From assembly GCF_014837245.1 (NCBI RefSeq), contig NZ_JACYFU010000002.1, positions 930,001 to 994,000 of the forward strand: DNA of 64,000 nucleotides, read 5' to 3'. The notes below the pieces were generated by a model. That model was not told where the DNA came from and did no database searches. It was given only the letters and a program-made list of their open reading frames with translations. Of the stretch, positions 29,591-38,890 are shown in pieces (within the stretch, counting starts at the first letter, position 1; every line of letters begins with the position of its first letter). The DNA comes from Devosia oryzisoli. Lineage in GTDB: Bacteria; Pseudomonadota; Alphaproteobacteria; Rhizobiales; Devosiaceae. A program made the position numbers and the translations under genes.

Positions 29591-29615
29591 GGACGGGGCT
29601 GACCAGGCCCCGTCC
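29591..29615 (+). promoter_or_regulatory. Intercistronic hairpin after the binding-protein gene
   Basis: GGACGGGGC and GCCCCGTCC form a perfect 9-bp stem around a 7-base loop. It begins 14 bp after the binding-protein stop. No T run follows. Such structures often stabilise the upstream message and lower downstream expression, giving more binding protein than enzyme. Confidence 0.5.
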
Positions 29616-29638
29616 CCCTCACGCCCGGAGACACCAGA

Positions 29639-31114
29639 TTGGCCCAGACCGCCAAGCCCAATATCGTGCTGATCATGACCGACCAGCAGCGCGCCGATTT
29701 CTTCGCCTCGGAGGGCTTTCCGGCCGACACGATGCCGTTCGTCGAAGCGCTGGGCGCCACCGGCACCCGCTTCCGGCGCGCCTATACGCCCATGCCCACC
29801 TGCACGCCGGCGCGTTCGAGCCTCCTCACCGGGCGCTTCCCCAAGGCCAGCCGCGTCAAGCAGAACTGGAGCCCGGCCGAAAGCATCACCTTCAGCAAGG
29901 ACCTGCCTGGCATGCTGCGGGACGCGGGCTACAGCGTCAATCTGGCGGGCAAGAACCACAGCTATCTCGAGGCGGGCGCCTTCGATTTCCACGGCGGCCC
30001 CTATAGCCACACAAACGGCCCGGCCGATCGCGCCAATGCGCAGGAGCAGGCCTTCGACCAGTGGCTGTTCGATCTCGACCATCACGTCGCCGATGCGCCG
30101 ACGCCGTTCCCGCTGGAAAACCAGCTGTGCTATCGCATCGTCAGCGACGCCATCACCTGCGTCGATAAAAACCGCGAAAAACCCTTCTTCCTGTGGCTCT
30201 CGCTGCCCGAGCCGCACAATCCCTACCAGGCGCCCGAACCCTATTATTCCATGTTCTCGCCCGAGGACATGCCGGAACGGGTCGGCTCGCCGCAATCCAC
30301 CATCGCCCGCGGCGGCCACTGGCAGTGGCTGCAGACCCTGTTCGAGGAAAAGCGGCCTGGCTATGACGCGGAGTGGCGCAAATACCGCGCCGTCTATGCC
30401 GGCATGCTGCGCATGATCGACGACCAGGTGGCGCGCTTTGTCGACCATCTCAAGGCCAGTGGCCAGTTCGACAACACCATCCTCATTTTCCTCTCCGATC
30501 ACGGCGATTATGCCGGGGATCACGGACTGCAGCGCAAGGGCGCGGGCCTGCCCGAATGCCTCGTGCGCGTCCCCCTGATCATCCGCGGACCGGGGGTCCA
30601 GCAGGACCTCAACGAGACCGACTTCGTCTCGCTGGTCGATCTCTTCCCGACGCTGTGCGAGGCGCTGGGCCGGGATATTCCCTTCGGCGTGCAGGGCCGC
30701 AGTCTCTGGCCGATGCTCACCGGCGAGAGGTATCCGGCCGCGGAGTTTTCCAGCATCTATGCCGAGCTCGGCATCGGCAGCCTGCCCTATGTCACCGACG
30801 AGCGCCCGGAGCTGCATTTTCCCTATGAGGGAAAAGTCATCGACGAGCTCAATTCGGTGACCCAGAGCGGCAATCTCAAGATGGTGCGCAAGGGGCGCTG
30901 GAAGCTGCTGTTCGACGTCATGGGACATGGCGAACTGTACGACCTCGAGGCCGACCCCGGGGAGCTGGACAATCTCTTCGGCCAGCCGCAGCACGCCCAG
31001 ACGCAGATGGACATGCTGCAAACCTTGCTCGCCTGGAGCATCAGGACCGAGGACAGCCTGCCCCGGGCCAAGTACCTGCCCAAGGTGCCGGAGCACGGCT
31101 GGTACCATGCCTGA
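29639..31114 (+). CDS. Sulfatase (formylglycine-dependent, type I), cytoplasmic
   Basis: About 491 aa of the alkaline-phosphatase superfamily. NIVLIMTDQQRADFF gives the N-terminal metal-binding Asp. TPMPTCTPARSSLLTGRFP holds the CxPxR motif whose Cys becomes formylglycine. IFLSDHGDYAGDHGLQRKG supplies further metal ligands. It starts at a TTG with GGAG 9 bases upstream. No signal peptide is present, so desulfation should take place inside the cell after import, or the enzyme is matured by a cytoplasmic formylglycine-generating enzyme. It lies between the binding protein and ATPase genes of the transporter. Confidence 0.87.
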   Translation: MAQTAKPNIVLIMTDQQRADFFASEGFPADTMPFVEALGATGTRFRRAYTPMPTCTPARSSLLTGRFPKASRVKQNWSPAESITFSKDLPGMLRDAGYSVNLAGKNHSYLEAGAFDFHGGPYSHTNGPADRANAQEQAFDQWLFDLDHHVADAPTPFPLENQLCYRIVSDAITCVDKNREKPFFLWLSLPEPHNPYQAPEPYYSMFSPEDMPERVGSPQSTIARGGHWQWLQTLFEEKRPGYDAEWRKYRAVYAGMLRMIDDQVARFVDHLKASGQFDNTILIFLSDHGDYAGDHGLQRKGAGLPECLVRVPLIIRGPGVQQDLNETDFVSLVDLFPTLCEALGRDIPFGVQGRSLWPMLTGERYPAAEFSSIYAELGIGSLPYVTDERPELHFPYEGKVIDELNSVTQSGNLKMVRKGRWKLLFDVMGHGELYDLEADPGELDNLFGQPQHAQTQMDMLQTLLAWSIRTEDSLPRAKYLPKVPEHGWYHA

Positions 31115-31150
31115 TCGCCCGGATCCAGAACCCGCATCGGAGTGCCTCGC

Positions 31151-32242
31151 ATGAGCGCCATTGGTCTGAAAGATGTCCGCAAGTCGTACGGATCGGTGGA
31201 AGTCATTTCCTCCATCGACCTCGACATCGAACAGGGCGAATTCGTGGTCTTTGTCGGCCCCTCGGGCTGTGGCAAATCCACCCTGCTTCGGATGATCGCC
31301 GGGCTCGAGGGCATCGACGGCGGCACGCTCAGCATCGATGGCGTCGTGGCCAACGACATTGCGCCAGCCCGGCGCGGCATTGCCATGGTGTTCCAGTCCT
31401 ACGCGCTCTACCCGCACATGAGCGTTTATGAAAACCTGGCTTTCAGCCTGCGCATCGCCCATGTCGACAAGGCGGAAATCGACCGGCGGGTGCGCAATGC
31501 CGCCGCCATGCTGCAGCTAGAGCCATACCTCTCCCGTCGCCCGCGGGCGCTTTCAGGCGGGCAGCGGCAGCGGGTCGCCATCGGCCGTGCCATCGTGCGT
31601 GAGGCCAAGGTGTTTCTTTTCGACGAGCCGCTGTCGAACCTTGATGCCGCCCTGCGCGTGGCCACGCGCATCGAGATCGCCAAGCTCAAGGAGCGGCTGC
31701 CGGACACGACCATGATTTATGTCACGCACGATCAGGTCGAGGCGATGACCCTGGCCGACCGCATCGTGGTGCTCAATGGCGGCAATGTCGAGCAGGTCGG
31801 CCGGCCCGTCGAGTTGTACGAGTCTCCGGCGAACCTGTTCGTGGCCGGCTTCATCGGCTCACCGGCAATGAACTTCCTACCCTGCCGGCTCGAACATCAA
31901 GGTGAGCGGACGCTGGTTCAAATCGACGGCGCCGAACAGACGGCCATCGCCTTCGGCAGCGGCGGCCGCTCCGGCGCCGAAGCGGGTACGCTGGGCGTGC
32001 GCCCCGAAAGCCTGCACATTGCCGAGGCAGGCGCGGCGCTGATCACTGGCATGGTGGAACTCGTCGAACATCTGGGAGAGGTTACCATCCTCTATGTCGC
32101 CGCCGGATTGGGGCAGCCGGTGCTGGCCAAACTGTCCAAGACGCAGGACTTTGCCAAGGGCGACCGGGTGAGCCTGTCTGCCGCCTCGACCGACCTTTAC
32201 GCCTTCGACGCCAGCGGCGACGCGCTGCCGCGGCTCGGCTGA
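31151..32242 (+). CDS. ABC transporter ATPase of the UgpC/MalK type
   Basis: A 363-aa ATPase: Walker [15 protein letters not shown]-loop [12 protein letters not shown], signature [15 protein letters not shown], Walker [13 protein letters not shown], switch His in [11 protein letters not shown]-terminal TOBE-type regulatory domain follows. Start: ATG with GGAG 8 bases before; a GTG at 31142 is also in frame. It is the only ATPase gene in the locus although two permease pairs are present, so it probably energises both, as promiscuous UgpC/MsmK proteins are known to do. Its 3' end overlaps the converging LacI gene by 46 bp. Confidence 0.9.
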   Translation: MSAIGLKDVRKSYGSVEVISSIDLDIEQGEFVVFVGPSGCGKSTLLRMIAGLEGIDGGTLSIDGVVANDIAPARRGIAMVFQSYALYPHMSVYENLAFSLRIAHVDKAEIDRRVRNAAAMLQLEPYLSRRPRALSGGQRQRVAIGRAIVREAKVFLFDEPLSNLDAALRVATRIEIAKLKERLPDTTMIYVTHDQVEAMTLADRIVVLNGGNVEQVGRPVELYESPANLFVAGFIGSPAMNFLPCRLEHQGERTLVQIDGAEQTAIAFGSGGRSGAEAGTLGVRPESLHIAEAGAALITGMVELVEHLGEVTILYVAAGLGQPVLAKLSKTQDFAKGDRVSLSAASTDLYAFDASGDALPRLG

Positions 32243-33291
32243 TCGGTTTTCCTGCCGGCCGGCCGTTCGGGTTGTGCCGTCGTGGCGCGCGGGATAAGCG
32301 GGCAGCGCACCGAAATAATCTGGGGCGGGTCGGGCGGCCGGTCGCCAAGGAGAATGTCGAGCGCGCGCTCGGCCATGCTGGCGTGCGGCAGGAGCATGGT
32401 TGAAAGGCCGTGATGACGGGCGAACTCTCGATCGTCCATCCCGAGGATGGCGACATCCTGCGGCACCCGCAGCCCGGCTTCAGCTATGGCGACGAGGGCG
32501 CCCCGCGCCAGCATGTCGTTCTGGCAAAAAACCCCATCGGGTGGAATCTCCCGGGCGAGCAGCTCCGTCATCGCCCGGTGGCCGAGCTCATGTCCCCAGT
32601 CACCATGGATCACCATCGCCGGATCGAGAGTCAGCCCGGCCGACCTCACGCCGCGGCGAAATCCCGATAGCCGCCGCTGGGCACTGGAATGCCAGGCATC
32701 CCCGGTGATCGTAGCCAGCCGTCGGCAGCCGGTCTGCACCAGATATTGCGCTGCGGCAAAGCCCGCCGCCCGTTCGCCGGGAATGATGGCCGTACCCGCG
32801 CCATCGCGCCGGAAGCAGTTGACGTAGACATGGCGGAAGCCATCCAGTCCCGCAGCCGGATGCACGGCGGCGGTGAAGGTGTTGGCATAGACCACGTGCC
32901 GCACGCCCAGGCGCGTCAGCGACTGCAGGGCCTCTTCTTCTCGTTCGATGACGCCATCAGTCACGAACACGGCCAGTTGCATGGCGGCGGACCGCGCCGT
33001 GACGTGCAGGCCATCGATGATGTCGATGGGATAGGCGGAGGAAATCTCGTTAATCAGCACACCCACGATGGGCACGCCGTCTTTGGCGAGTTCGTGGAGG
33101 AGCGGGCCAGGGGAATAGCCCAGCTGCTGGGCGGTCTCGATGACATGGCGGCGCGTGGCGTCGGGGATGCGCACCCCCGTGACATTGTTCAGCACGAGCG
33201 ACACCGTGGTCTGGGAGACCCCGGCGCGGCGCGCCACATCGATCATCTTCACGCGCTTCTTCACGCCCGTCTCATCTTGCCGACCCGCCAC
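32197..33291 (-). CDS. LacI-family transcriptional regulator (first)
   Basis: A 364-aa LacI/GalR repressor. The N-terminal helix-turn-helix is [20 protein letters not shown], followed by the hinge region ([15 protein letters not shown]) and a periplasmic-binding-protein-like effector domain ([40 protein letters not shown]). It starts at a GTG at 33291; GTG 33264 is possible. A palindrome CCTGTT-N6-AACAGG lies about 45 bp upstream and suits autoregulation. It probably senses an imported glycan product and controls the transport operons. Confidence 0.88.
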   Translation of the reverse strand: MAGRQDETGVKKRVKMIDVARRAGVSQTTVSLVLNNVTGVRIPDATRRHVIETAQQLGYSPGPLLHELAKDGVPIVGVLINEISSAYPIDIIDGLHVTARSAAMQLAVFVTDGVIEREEEALQSLTRLGVRHVVYANTFTAAVHPAAGLDGFRHVYVNCFRRDGAGTAIIPGERAAGFAAAQYLVQTGCRRLATITGDAWHSSAQRRLSGFRRGVRSAGLTLDPAMVIHGDWGHELGHRAMTELLAREIPPDGVFCQNDMLARGALVAIAEAGLRVPQDVAILGMDDREFARHHGLSTMLLPHASMAERALDILLGDRPPDPPQIISVRCPLIPRATTAQPERPAGRKTDQPSRGSASPLASKA

Positions 33292-33335
33292 TCGCCCATG
33301 ACCCTTCCGGCGCGGTGCGGTGCGGGCCCCACGAC

Positions 33336-33353
33336 CCTGTTTCTGATAACAGG
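33336..33353. promoter_or_regulatory. Palindromic operator upstream of the first LacI gene
   Basis: CCTGTT-TCTGAT-AACAGG is a perfect 6-bp inverted repeat of the size and symmetry bound by LacI-family dimers. Its right side, ATAACAGG, recurs in the divergent promoter region near 40,479, suggesting that one or both regulators recognise related sites. Confidence 0.5.
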
Positions 33354-33527
33354 TTTATGCGGTTTGGGGAGCGCCAGTTTGTCCAGCAACACGGCTTTCG
33401 GCAACCAGCGCTGTGCGCGCCCGATCATCCCTGGTGGACCGGCCCCGGCGTTGCCGCGCGGTGGCCTTCCCCCAGGGGACGGTCAACCGCCTCGCCGCGT
33501 CTGCCGCACAGGCGGGTCGAACCGTTC

Positions 33528-35603
33528 TTATGGGCCGGCGCTGTCGAGCATCAGCTTGATATAGGTGCCGCCCACGACAGGCCGGCTGCGGAAACCACCG
33601 ACGCCGATCTGCTTGCCGGTCTGCGTGTCGAACCAGTCGGACAACGGCACGCGCTGTGGCGCCGCGTCGAGCCACGCCGCCACGGGCTGCAGCAGCTCCT
33701 CGAAGTCCGCCTGGTCGCCGGTGAGGCAGGCGGTCCAGACCAGCCAGTCGAGCTTGGTGTAGTGCGCGCGATTATCGAGCGGCAGGCCGTAGCGGTCCTG
33801 CCGGCTTCGATAGGCGGCCACTTCCTTGCGCGCGATCTCGGCCGGGAACAGCCCGAGGCCCAGGATGCGATCCCAGATGAGGTTGTACTTCTGGCTCCAT
33901 GATCCGGCCTGGTCGAAGGCCAACCGGAACGCTGCGCCATCATCGGCCAATTTGGGCCATTGTGCCGCCCAGTCGCGGGCCACTGCAAAATACTTCTCCG
34001 CCTCTGCCGTCTTGCCCAGGCGCTGGCAGATCTTGCCGAAGGCGCCGATGCCGATGATGGCCTTGATCGACAGATTGGTGTTGTGCGGCAGGTGGCCGGC
34101 AAAGTCGTCGGTACAGAGCTGGTTTTCCGGATCGATGCCGCTTTCGACGAGATAGCGCGCCCACTTTTCCCACAGCGGCCAGAACTCCTCGACGAAGCGG
34201 GTGTCGTTGGTCCGCTGCAGCAGCGCGGCGGCGAGGATCAGCATGTTGCCGCTTTCCTCGTAGGGCATCTGATTGTGTTCGGTCAGTTCGCCTCCGCCAT
34301 AGACCTGCCCGTTGGCCAGCGGGAACTGCCCCACATCGTGCGGCGCGTAGGGGAACGGCCAAGCGCCGCCCGCGGCATAGGCGCAGATCGGGCGCATCTG
34401 GGCTTCCAGCAGCGCCGGATTGAAATGCAGAAAGAAGGGCGCGGACGGGTAGGTCAGGTCCACCGTTCCGAGACATCCATTGGAAGAGTTCTCCTTGGAG
34501 AAGTAGAGCAGGCTGCCATCGAGATCGGCCACCAGCGCGTGTCCGCCAAGGCACTGGCGGAAGGCCAGGATGCCGATGCGCGCATAGGTATCGCCACCCG
34601 CACGGGTCAGTTGCCCGACGAGATCGTCGTCATAGGCGACTGCCCGGGCACAGAGGGCCTCTCGCTCCGCCCAGGCCTGCTCCACAAGGCCGATGGCCGA
34701 CTGCCCCTTGCGGCTCCAGAACGGGCGCAGGCGGCGGTGAAAGTATTCGAGCGCATAGACCTGGTCGTAGGCCACGAGCAGCCGGAACGCTTGCGGGGCC
34801 GAACCGACAGCCCCGAAGTCCCGGCTCCAGGCGGAGACATTGTAGGCCGGGCGCTCCTGGTGAATGCCGCTGGCGTTGATATTCAGTCCCCGGTGCCCGT
34901 GACTGGGCAGGGGTAGCGGCCGGCCGTCGCGCACGTCGTCGCGGGCCGGAATGGTGCCGGTCTGGGCAAAGCTGTCGCGCAGGGTTCGCGCGTCGCCGAA
35001 GGCGCTGTCGACAGCCACGCCCGGCTCGGCGGAGGTATAGAGGTAGCCCCAGTCGATCTGCACTTCGTCGCCGGACTGGTGCAATGGCGTCTGCTCGCGG
35101 GCGCCCACGAAGAGCGCCTCGACCGTGCCGGCCCGATGGCGACCCCAGATCACGTCGGTTTCCGCGTTGCCGGTGACCCAGTTGGTGCTCCAGTCGATAT
35201 AGGCGGAGACGGTGTGCGACTTACCGTCGATGGCAGCGACCTCGATATCGACGTAGCTCGCCGGCCGGGCCATCAACTCCACGTCCTCGGGAAAACTGGG
35301 CGTGGTGAACGTCAGGGTCAGCGCGACGCCATCTGCCTCAAAGCGGTAGAGGGTGCGAAGCGGGGTCACTTCGCGCCCCGTCTGGCGCATGGCGGGCACG
35401 TCGACGCCGGTGCGCGTGACAAGGCCCATGAACCGGTACGCCTTGCCGTCGATATGGGCCATGCCGGCCATGGACTGGTTCTTGCCCGTCCAGTGCGTGG
35501 GCCAGGACTGGGTCAATTCATCGGTGTGCGACCAGACGCTCATGAACGGATCGTGGACGATGAGCGGCGTTGCGGGCGCGCGGGCGGTACGGGGATCGGT
35601 CAT
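33528..35603 (-). CDS. DUF4965/DUF5127-type ('glutaminase A'-like) probable glycoside hydrolase
   Basis: A 691-aa protein. The N-terminal beta-rich domain starts TPLIVHDPFMSVWSHTDELT. A large helical domain follows, probably an (alpha/alpha) barrel (EHNQMPYEESGNMLILAAAL, then ALLQRTNDTRFVEEFWPLWE, and SIKAIIGIGAFGKICQRLG). This layout matches the DUF4964/DUF5127/DUF4965 family, often labelled glutaminase but frequently found in glycan-utilisation loci. No signal peptide is seen. As the last gene after two permeases, a binding protein and a sulfatase, it probably cleaves the desulfated oligosaccharide in the cytoplasm. The substrate cannot be read from sequence. Confidence 0.75.
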   Translation of the reverse strand: MTDPRTARAPATPLIVHDPFMSVWSHTDELTQSWPTHWTGKNQSMAGMAHIDGKAYRFMGLVTRTGVDVPAMRQTGREVTPLRTLYRFEADGVALTLTFTTPSFPEDVELMARPASYVDIEVAAIDGKSHTVSAYIDWSTNWVTGNAETDVIWGRHRAGTVEALFVGAREQTPLHQSGDEVQIDWGYLYTSAEPGVAVDSAFGDARTLRDSFAQTGTIPARDDVRDGRPLPLPSHGHRGLNINASGIHQERPAYNVSAWSRDFGAVGSAPQAFRLLVAYDQVYALEYFHRRLRPFWSRKGQSAIGLVEQAWAEREALCARAVAYDDDLVGQLTRAGGDTYARIGILAFRQCLGGHALVADLDGSLLYFSKENSSNGCLGTVDLTYPSAPFFLHFNPALLEAQMRPICAYAAGGAWPFPYAPHDVGQFPLANGQVYGGGELTEHNQMPYEESGNMLILAAALLQRTNDTRFVEEFWPLWEKWARYLVESGIDPENQLCTDDFAGHLPHNTNLSIKAIIGIGAFGKICQRLGKTAEAEKYFAVARDWAAQWPKLADDGAAFRLAFDQAGSWSQKYNLIWDRILGLGLFPAEIARKEVAAYRSRQDRYGLPLDNRAHYTKLDWLVWTACLTGDQADFEELLQPVAAWLDAAPQRVPLSDWFDTQTGKQIGVGGFRSRPVVGGTYIKLMLDSAGP

Positions 35604-35620
35604 GGGTCTCTCTCGCGGGA

Positions 35621-37075
35621 CTACCAGGGGGCGCGGCGCAGCGGCAGCGGGTCGACGGTAAAGGCCATCCGGTCACAGAGGCGCTGCAGGAGTTCTGCCT
35701 TTTCCGCCAGATGATCCGGGTCGTCCCACAGATTGGTGGTTTCTCCGGGGTCCGCCAAGAGGTCATAGAGCTCGCCGCGCCGGTCGCCATGGCTCACCAC
35801 GAGCTTCATCGTCTCGGTGCGCAGCATGGTGGCAAACGGCAGGTGCGGTTCGCGGTGCCAGGGCATGGCGTTGTAGTATTCACAATAGACGTCCTCGACC
35901 CCGGTCTGCGTCTCCTGGCCGGTGAGTAGCGGCCAGAGCGACCGGCCCTGCATGCCCGGCCAGATCTCCACCCCCGCCGCCTCGAGCAGGGTCGGCGCGA
36001 TGTCGACCAGTTCCACCAGCCCATCGATGCGGCGGGCGGGAATGTGCCCCGGCCAGGAGATCGCGAGTGGAACATGGACGCTGGGTTCGTAGAAGAACGG
36101 CCCCTTGAGGTAGACCCCGTGGTCACCGAGCAGTTCGCCGTGGTCGGACATGAAGATGACGATGGTGTTGTCGAGCTGGCCGGTCTCGCGCAGCGCCTCG
36201 AACATGCGGCCCACCTGGTCGTCGATGAGATCGCACATGGCGAAATAGGCGGCCCGTACCAGCCGGTGGTCGTGGTCAGTCATCTCGTCATAGGACATCC
36301 CGGCATTGCCGCCATAGGCACCCTCATGGTCGATCTTCTGGAAGGCGGGCTTGTCCTCGAGTTCACCCGGCCGGTAATTGGGCAGTTCGATCTCATCGAG
36401 CCGGTCCAGATAGCGGTCAAGATATTCGGCTGGCGGATCGAAGGGGTGATGCGGGTCAAAGAAATTGACCGAGAACAGCCAGGGCCGGCCGGCGCCCTGA
36501 TGCGCCTTGACGAAGTTGATGGCCTTGTCGGCGCACCAGGTGGTCTGGTGGTTCTGCGCCTCGGGGCCGGCCTTGACATATTTCGAGCCGCGATAGGGGT
36601 CGGCGGTGTAATCAGCGCCGCGCTCGAGCAGCCAGAGGTTGTATTCGTTGAGCGGCCAGTTTTGCGCGCTGCCGTAGTGTCCCGGGTGATGCGACCAGTG
36701 AAACGCCGTGTACCCATCGTTGATGCGCGGCTCGCTGACCGGCGCCACGCTGGGATTGGCCGCCGAGATGTGCAGCTTGCCCGACAGGCCGCAGGTATAG
36801 CCGTTGTCGGCCAGGAGCCGCGTGACCAGCATTTCGTCGGGCGGCATGTCCTGCCCGTTCTGGCGGGTTCGGGTGGTGCGCGGATAGCGCCCCGTGAGGA
36901 AACTGGCGCGGCTCGGGGTGCAGACCGGGGACTGGCAGTAAGCGCCGGAGAACCACGCCGCATCGGCAAAGAGCTTGTCGAGCACCGGGGTTCGCACATG
37001 GCGGTTGCCGGTGACGCCCAAGGTATCCCAGCGTTGCTGGTCGGTGCAGATCCACAAGATGTTTGGCTGGGCCAT
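35621..37075 (-). CDS. Sulfatase (formylglycine-dependent, type I), second
   Basis: A 484-aa sulfatase: NILWICTDQQRWDTLG (metal Asp), SPVCTPSRASFLTGRYP with the CxPxR formylglycine motif, LSGKLH, and VIFMSDHGELLGDHGVYLKG with the late metal ligands. It begins directly at the fold with no signal peptide, so it should be cytoplasmic. It differs clearly from the first sulfatase and probably attacks a different sulfate position. It sits between the MalG-type permease gene and the DUF4965 hydrolase gene, each within about 20 bp, in one minus-strand operon. Confidence 0.88.
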   Translation of the reverse strand: MAQPNILWICTDQQRWDTLGVTGNRHVRTPVLDKLFADAAWFSGAYCQSPVCTPSRASFLTGRYPRTTRTRQNGQDMPPDEMLVTRLLADNGYTCGLSGKLHISAANPSVAPVSEPRINDGYTAFHWSHHPGHYGSAQNWPLNEYNLWLLERGADYTADPYRGSKYVKAGPEAQNHQTTWCADKAINFVKAHQGAGRPWLFSVNFFDPHHPFDPPAEYLDRYLDRLDEIELPNYRPGELEDKPAFQKIDHEGAYGGNAGMSYDEMTDHDHRLVRAAYFAMCDLIDDQVGRMFEALRETGQLDNTIVIFMSDHGELLGDHGVYLKGPFFYEPSVHVPLAISWPGHIPARRIDGLVELVDIAPTLLEAAGVEIWPGMQGRSLWPLLTGQETQTGVEDVYCEYYNAMPWHREPHLPFATMLRTETMKLVVSHGDRRGELYDLLADPGETTNLWDDPDHLAEKAELLQRLCDRMAFTVDPLPLRRAPW

Positions 37076-37095
37076 GATTGTTCCTGGGGCAGGGC

Positions 37096-37932
37096 TCAGG
37101 CCTTGACGGCCCCGGCGATGCCCTCGACGAAATAGCGCTGGACGAAGAAGAAGAAGACGATCACCGGCAGCAGCGAGATGGTGGCTGCCGCCGCCATGCC
37201 GGACCAGTCGGTTTCATTGGTGCCCACGAAGGCGAGCATGCCCACCGGCAGTGTGCGCAACTCGGGCGTGCCGAAGGTGAAGACGAGGGGGATAAGAAAC
37301 GCGTTCCACGCGGCAAGGAATGTCAGTACCGTCACGGTGGCCGTCACCGGCCCGGCCAGCGGCAGCATGATATAGAAGAAGATGCGCAGGAACCCGGCCC
37401 CATCCATGAAGGCGGCCTCTTCGAGTTCGCGCGGCAGGCCGCGGAAATATCCGGCATAAAGCAGGATCGCCGCCGATTGGCCGCTGCCGGCCAGCGCCAG
37501 GATGATGCCCCAGTGGCCGTTGAGCAGCCCCAGCGCGCTGGTGAGATCGACGATGGGGATCACCGTCAGCCCCGCCGGCACCACCAGCGTGGCGCCCAGA
37601 ATGCCGATGATCACCTTGCGCCCGACGAAGTCGTGCCGCCCCAGCACGTAGCCCGAGAGTGCCGTGTGAAACACCACCACCACCACCGTGCCGATGGTGA
37701 CGAAGAAGGTGTTGAGCATGTACCGGGAGAACCCCGCCTGCCCCCAGGCCCGCGCATAGTTCTCCCACACCGGAACGTCGGGCAGCAGGTTGAGCCCCTT
37801 GGAGAAAACCTCGAGCGGCGATTTCAGCGAGGCCGAGACCAGCCAGAGAAAGGGATAGACCCACACCAGACAGAGCGCGACGAGCGCCACGTAGCGCAGG
37901 ATGGTCCAGCCGGCGGGCCGGCGGAGGCTCAT
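37096..37932 (-). CDS. Carbohydrate ABC transporter permease (MalG type), second importer
   Basis: A 278-aa six-helix permease: LVWVYPFLWLVSASLKSPLE at the N-terminus, EAA loop EEAAFMDGAGFLRIFFYIML, and a typical RYFVEGIAGAVKA end. I use the ATG at 37932; the GTG at 37941 overlaps the upstream stop and is also possible. A much longer frame runs on into the upstream gene in another reading phase and is not real. It forms the channel together with the MalF-type gene upstream. Confidence 0.88.
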   Translation of the reverse strand: MSLRRPAGWTILRYVALVALCLVWVYPFLWLVSASLKSPLEVFSKGLNLLPDVPVWENYARAWGQAGFSRYMLNTFFVTIGTVVVVVFHTALSGYVLGRHDFVGRKVIIGILGATLVVPAGLTVIPIVDLTSALGLLNGHWGIILALAGSGQSAAILLYAGYFRGLPRELEEAAFMDGAGFLRIFFYIMLPLAGPVTATVTVLTFLAAWNAFLIPLVFTFGTPELRTLPVGMLAFVGTNETDWSGMAAAATISLLPVIVFFFFVQRYFVEGIAGAVKA

Positions 37933-37937
37933 GGTGC

Positions 37938-38858
37938 TCACTGGTCGTGCCTCCCGCTCCGGACGCGGCGCAGCGCAATGATCTGCACCGCCGCCACCGC
38001 GATGAACATGATGCCGAAGAAGATCGCCGCCGCGGAGGCATAGCCGAGCCGCGGCACGTTGGAGGTGAAGGCCTGGCGATAGACGTAAATATCGATGACC
38101 TCGGTGGCGTAGAACGGCCCGCCGCCGGTCAGGGTCAGCATGAGATCGAACACGTTGGTTGCGTCGATCACCGTGATCAGCGTGATGATGAGCGTGAACG
38201 GGGTCAGGAGCGGCAGGGTGATGCAGCGGAACTGCCGCCAGGGTCCCGCGCCATCGAGTTCGGCCGCTTCGTAAAGATCGCGCGGAATGGTCTGGAGCGC
38301 CGCCAGCCAATAGATCAGCGTGATGCCCAGCCACTTCCACACCCAGATGCCGACGGCGCTGTAGAGCGCCAGCGCCGCGCTGCCGAGAAAGTTGAGCGGC
38401 TGCCCGAGGATATGCGAATTGAGCAGCGCGATGTTGAGCGGGCCACCCGTCGGATCGAGCACATAGCGCATCACCACCCCGACGATCGCGGCCGTGGTGA
38501 CCACGGGCAGGAAGATCGCCGTGCGGAACACCCGCACCAGCGGAAAATGCGCGTTGAGGATGATGGCCAGCAGCAGCGCCAGCCCGACGCGCAGGGGCAC
38601 CGCCAGAACCAGGAACACCACGGTGTTCTTGAAAGCATTCCAGAACAGCGGATCGGCCAGAAGTTCATTGTAGTTGGCCAGCCCGATGAAGCTGCCGGCG
38701 CGCTCGAACCCGTTCCAGTCGAGGAACGAGAACCAGATGCTGGCGACCACGGGATAGATGGTGAAAGCCCCGACCAGCGTCAGGGTGGGCAACAGGAAGA
38801 CGTAGATCCACCTGTCGGCCCAGATGCGTGCCATCACCGGCTTGGAGTTTTGCTGCAT
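37938..38858 (-). CDS. Carbohydrate ABC transporter permease (MalF type), second importer
   Basis: A 306-aa six-helix permease: WIYVFLLPTLTLVGAFTIYP, ANYNELLADPLFWNAFKNTV, EAA loop YEAAELDGAGPWRQFRCITL, and GGGPFYATEVIDIYVYRQAF, a stretch typical of CUT1 MalF proteins. It lies 32 bp after the binding-protein gene and its stop abuts or overlaps the start of the MalG-type partner. The operon has no ATPase gene of its own. Confidence 0.88.
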   Translation of the reverse strand: MQQNSKPVMARIWADRWIYVFLLPTLTLVGAFTIYPVVASIWFSFLDWNGFERAGSFIGLANYNELLADPLFWNAFKNTVVFLVLAVPLRVGLALLLAIILNAHFPLVRVFRTAIFLPVVTTAAIVGVVMRYVLDPTGGPLNIALLNSHILGQPLNFLGSAALALYSAVGIWVWKWLGITLIYWLAALQTIPRDLYEAAELDGAGPWRQFRCITLPLLTPFTLIITLITVIDATNVFDLMLTLTGGGPFYATEVIDIYVYRQAFTSNVPRLGYASAAAIFFGIMFIAVAAVQIIALRRVRSGRHDQ

Positions 38859-38890
38859 AGGTCGCGGTTCCGAGCCGGCTAAGGCGAAGC

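Noticed and set aside
29492-31462. A 656-codon minus-strand open frame opposite the first sulfatase
   Set aside because: It is antisense to a well-conserved sulfatase and the start of the ATPase gene and has no recognisable motifs.
32400-33902. Several plus-strand frames opposite the first LacI gene and the DUF4965 gene
   Set aside because: They mirror conserved genes and lack motifs or ribosome sites.
37096-38340. A 414-codon version of the MalG-type permease
   Set aside because: The first 130 or so codons lie within the upstream permease gene and are not membrane-like; the true start is at 37932 or 37941.
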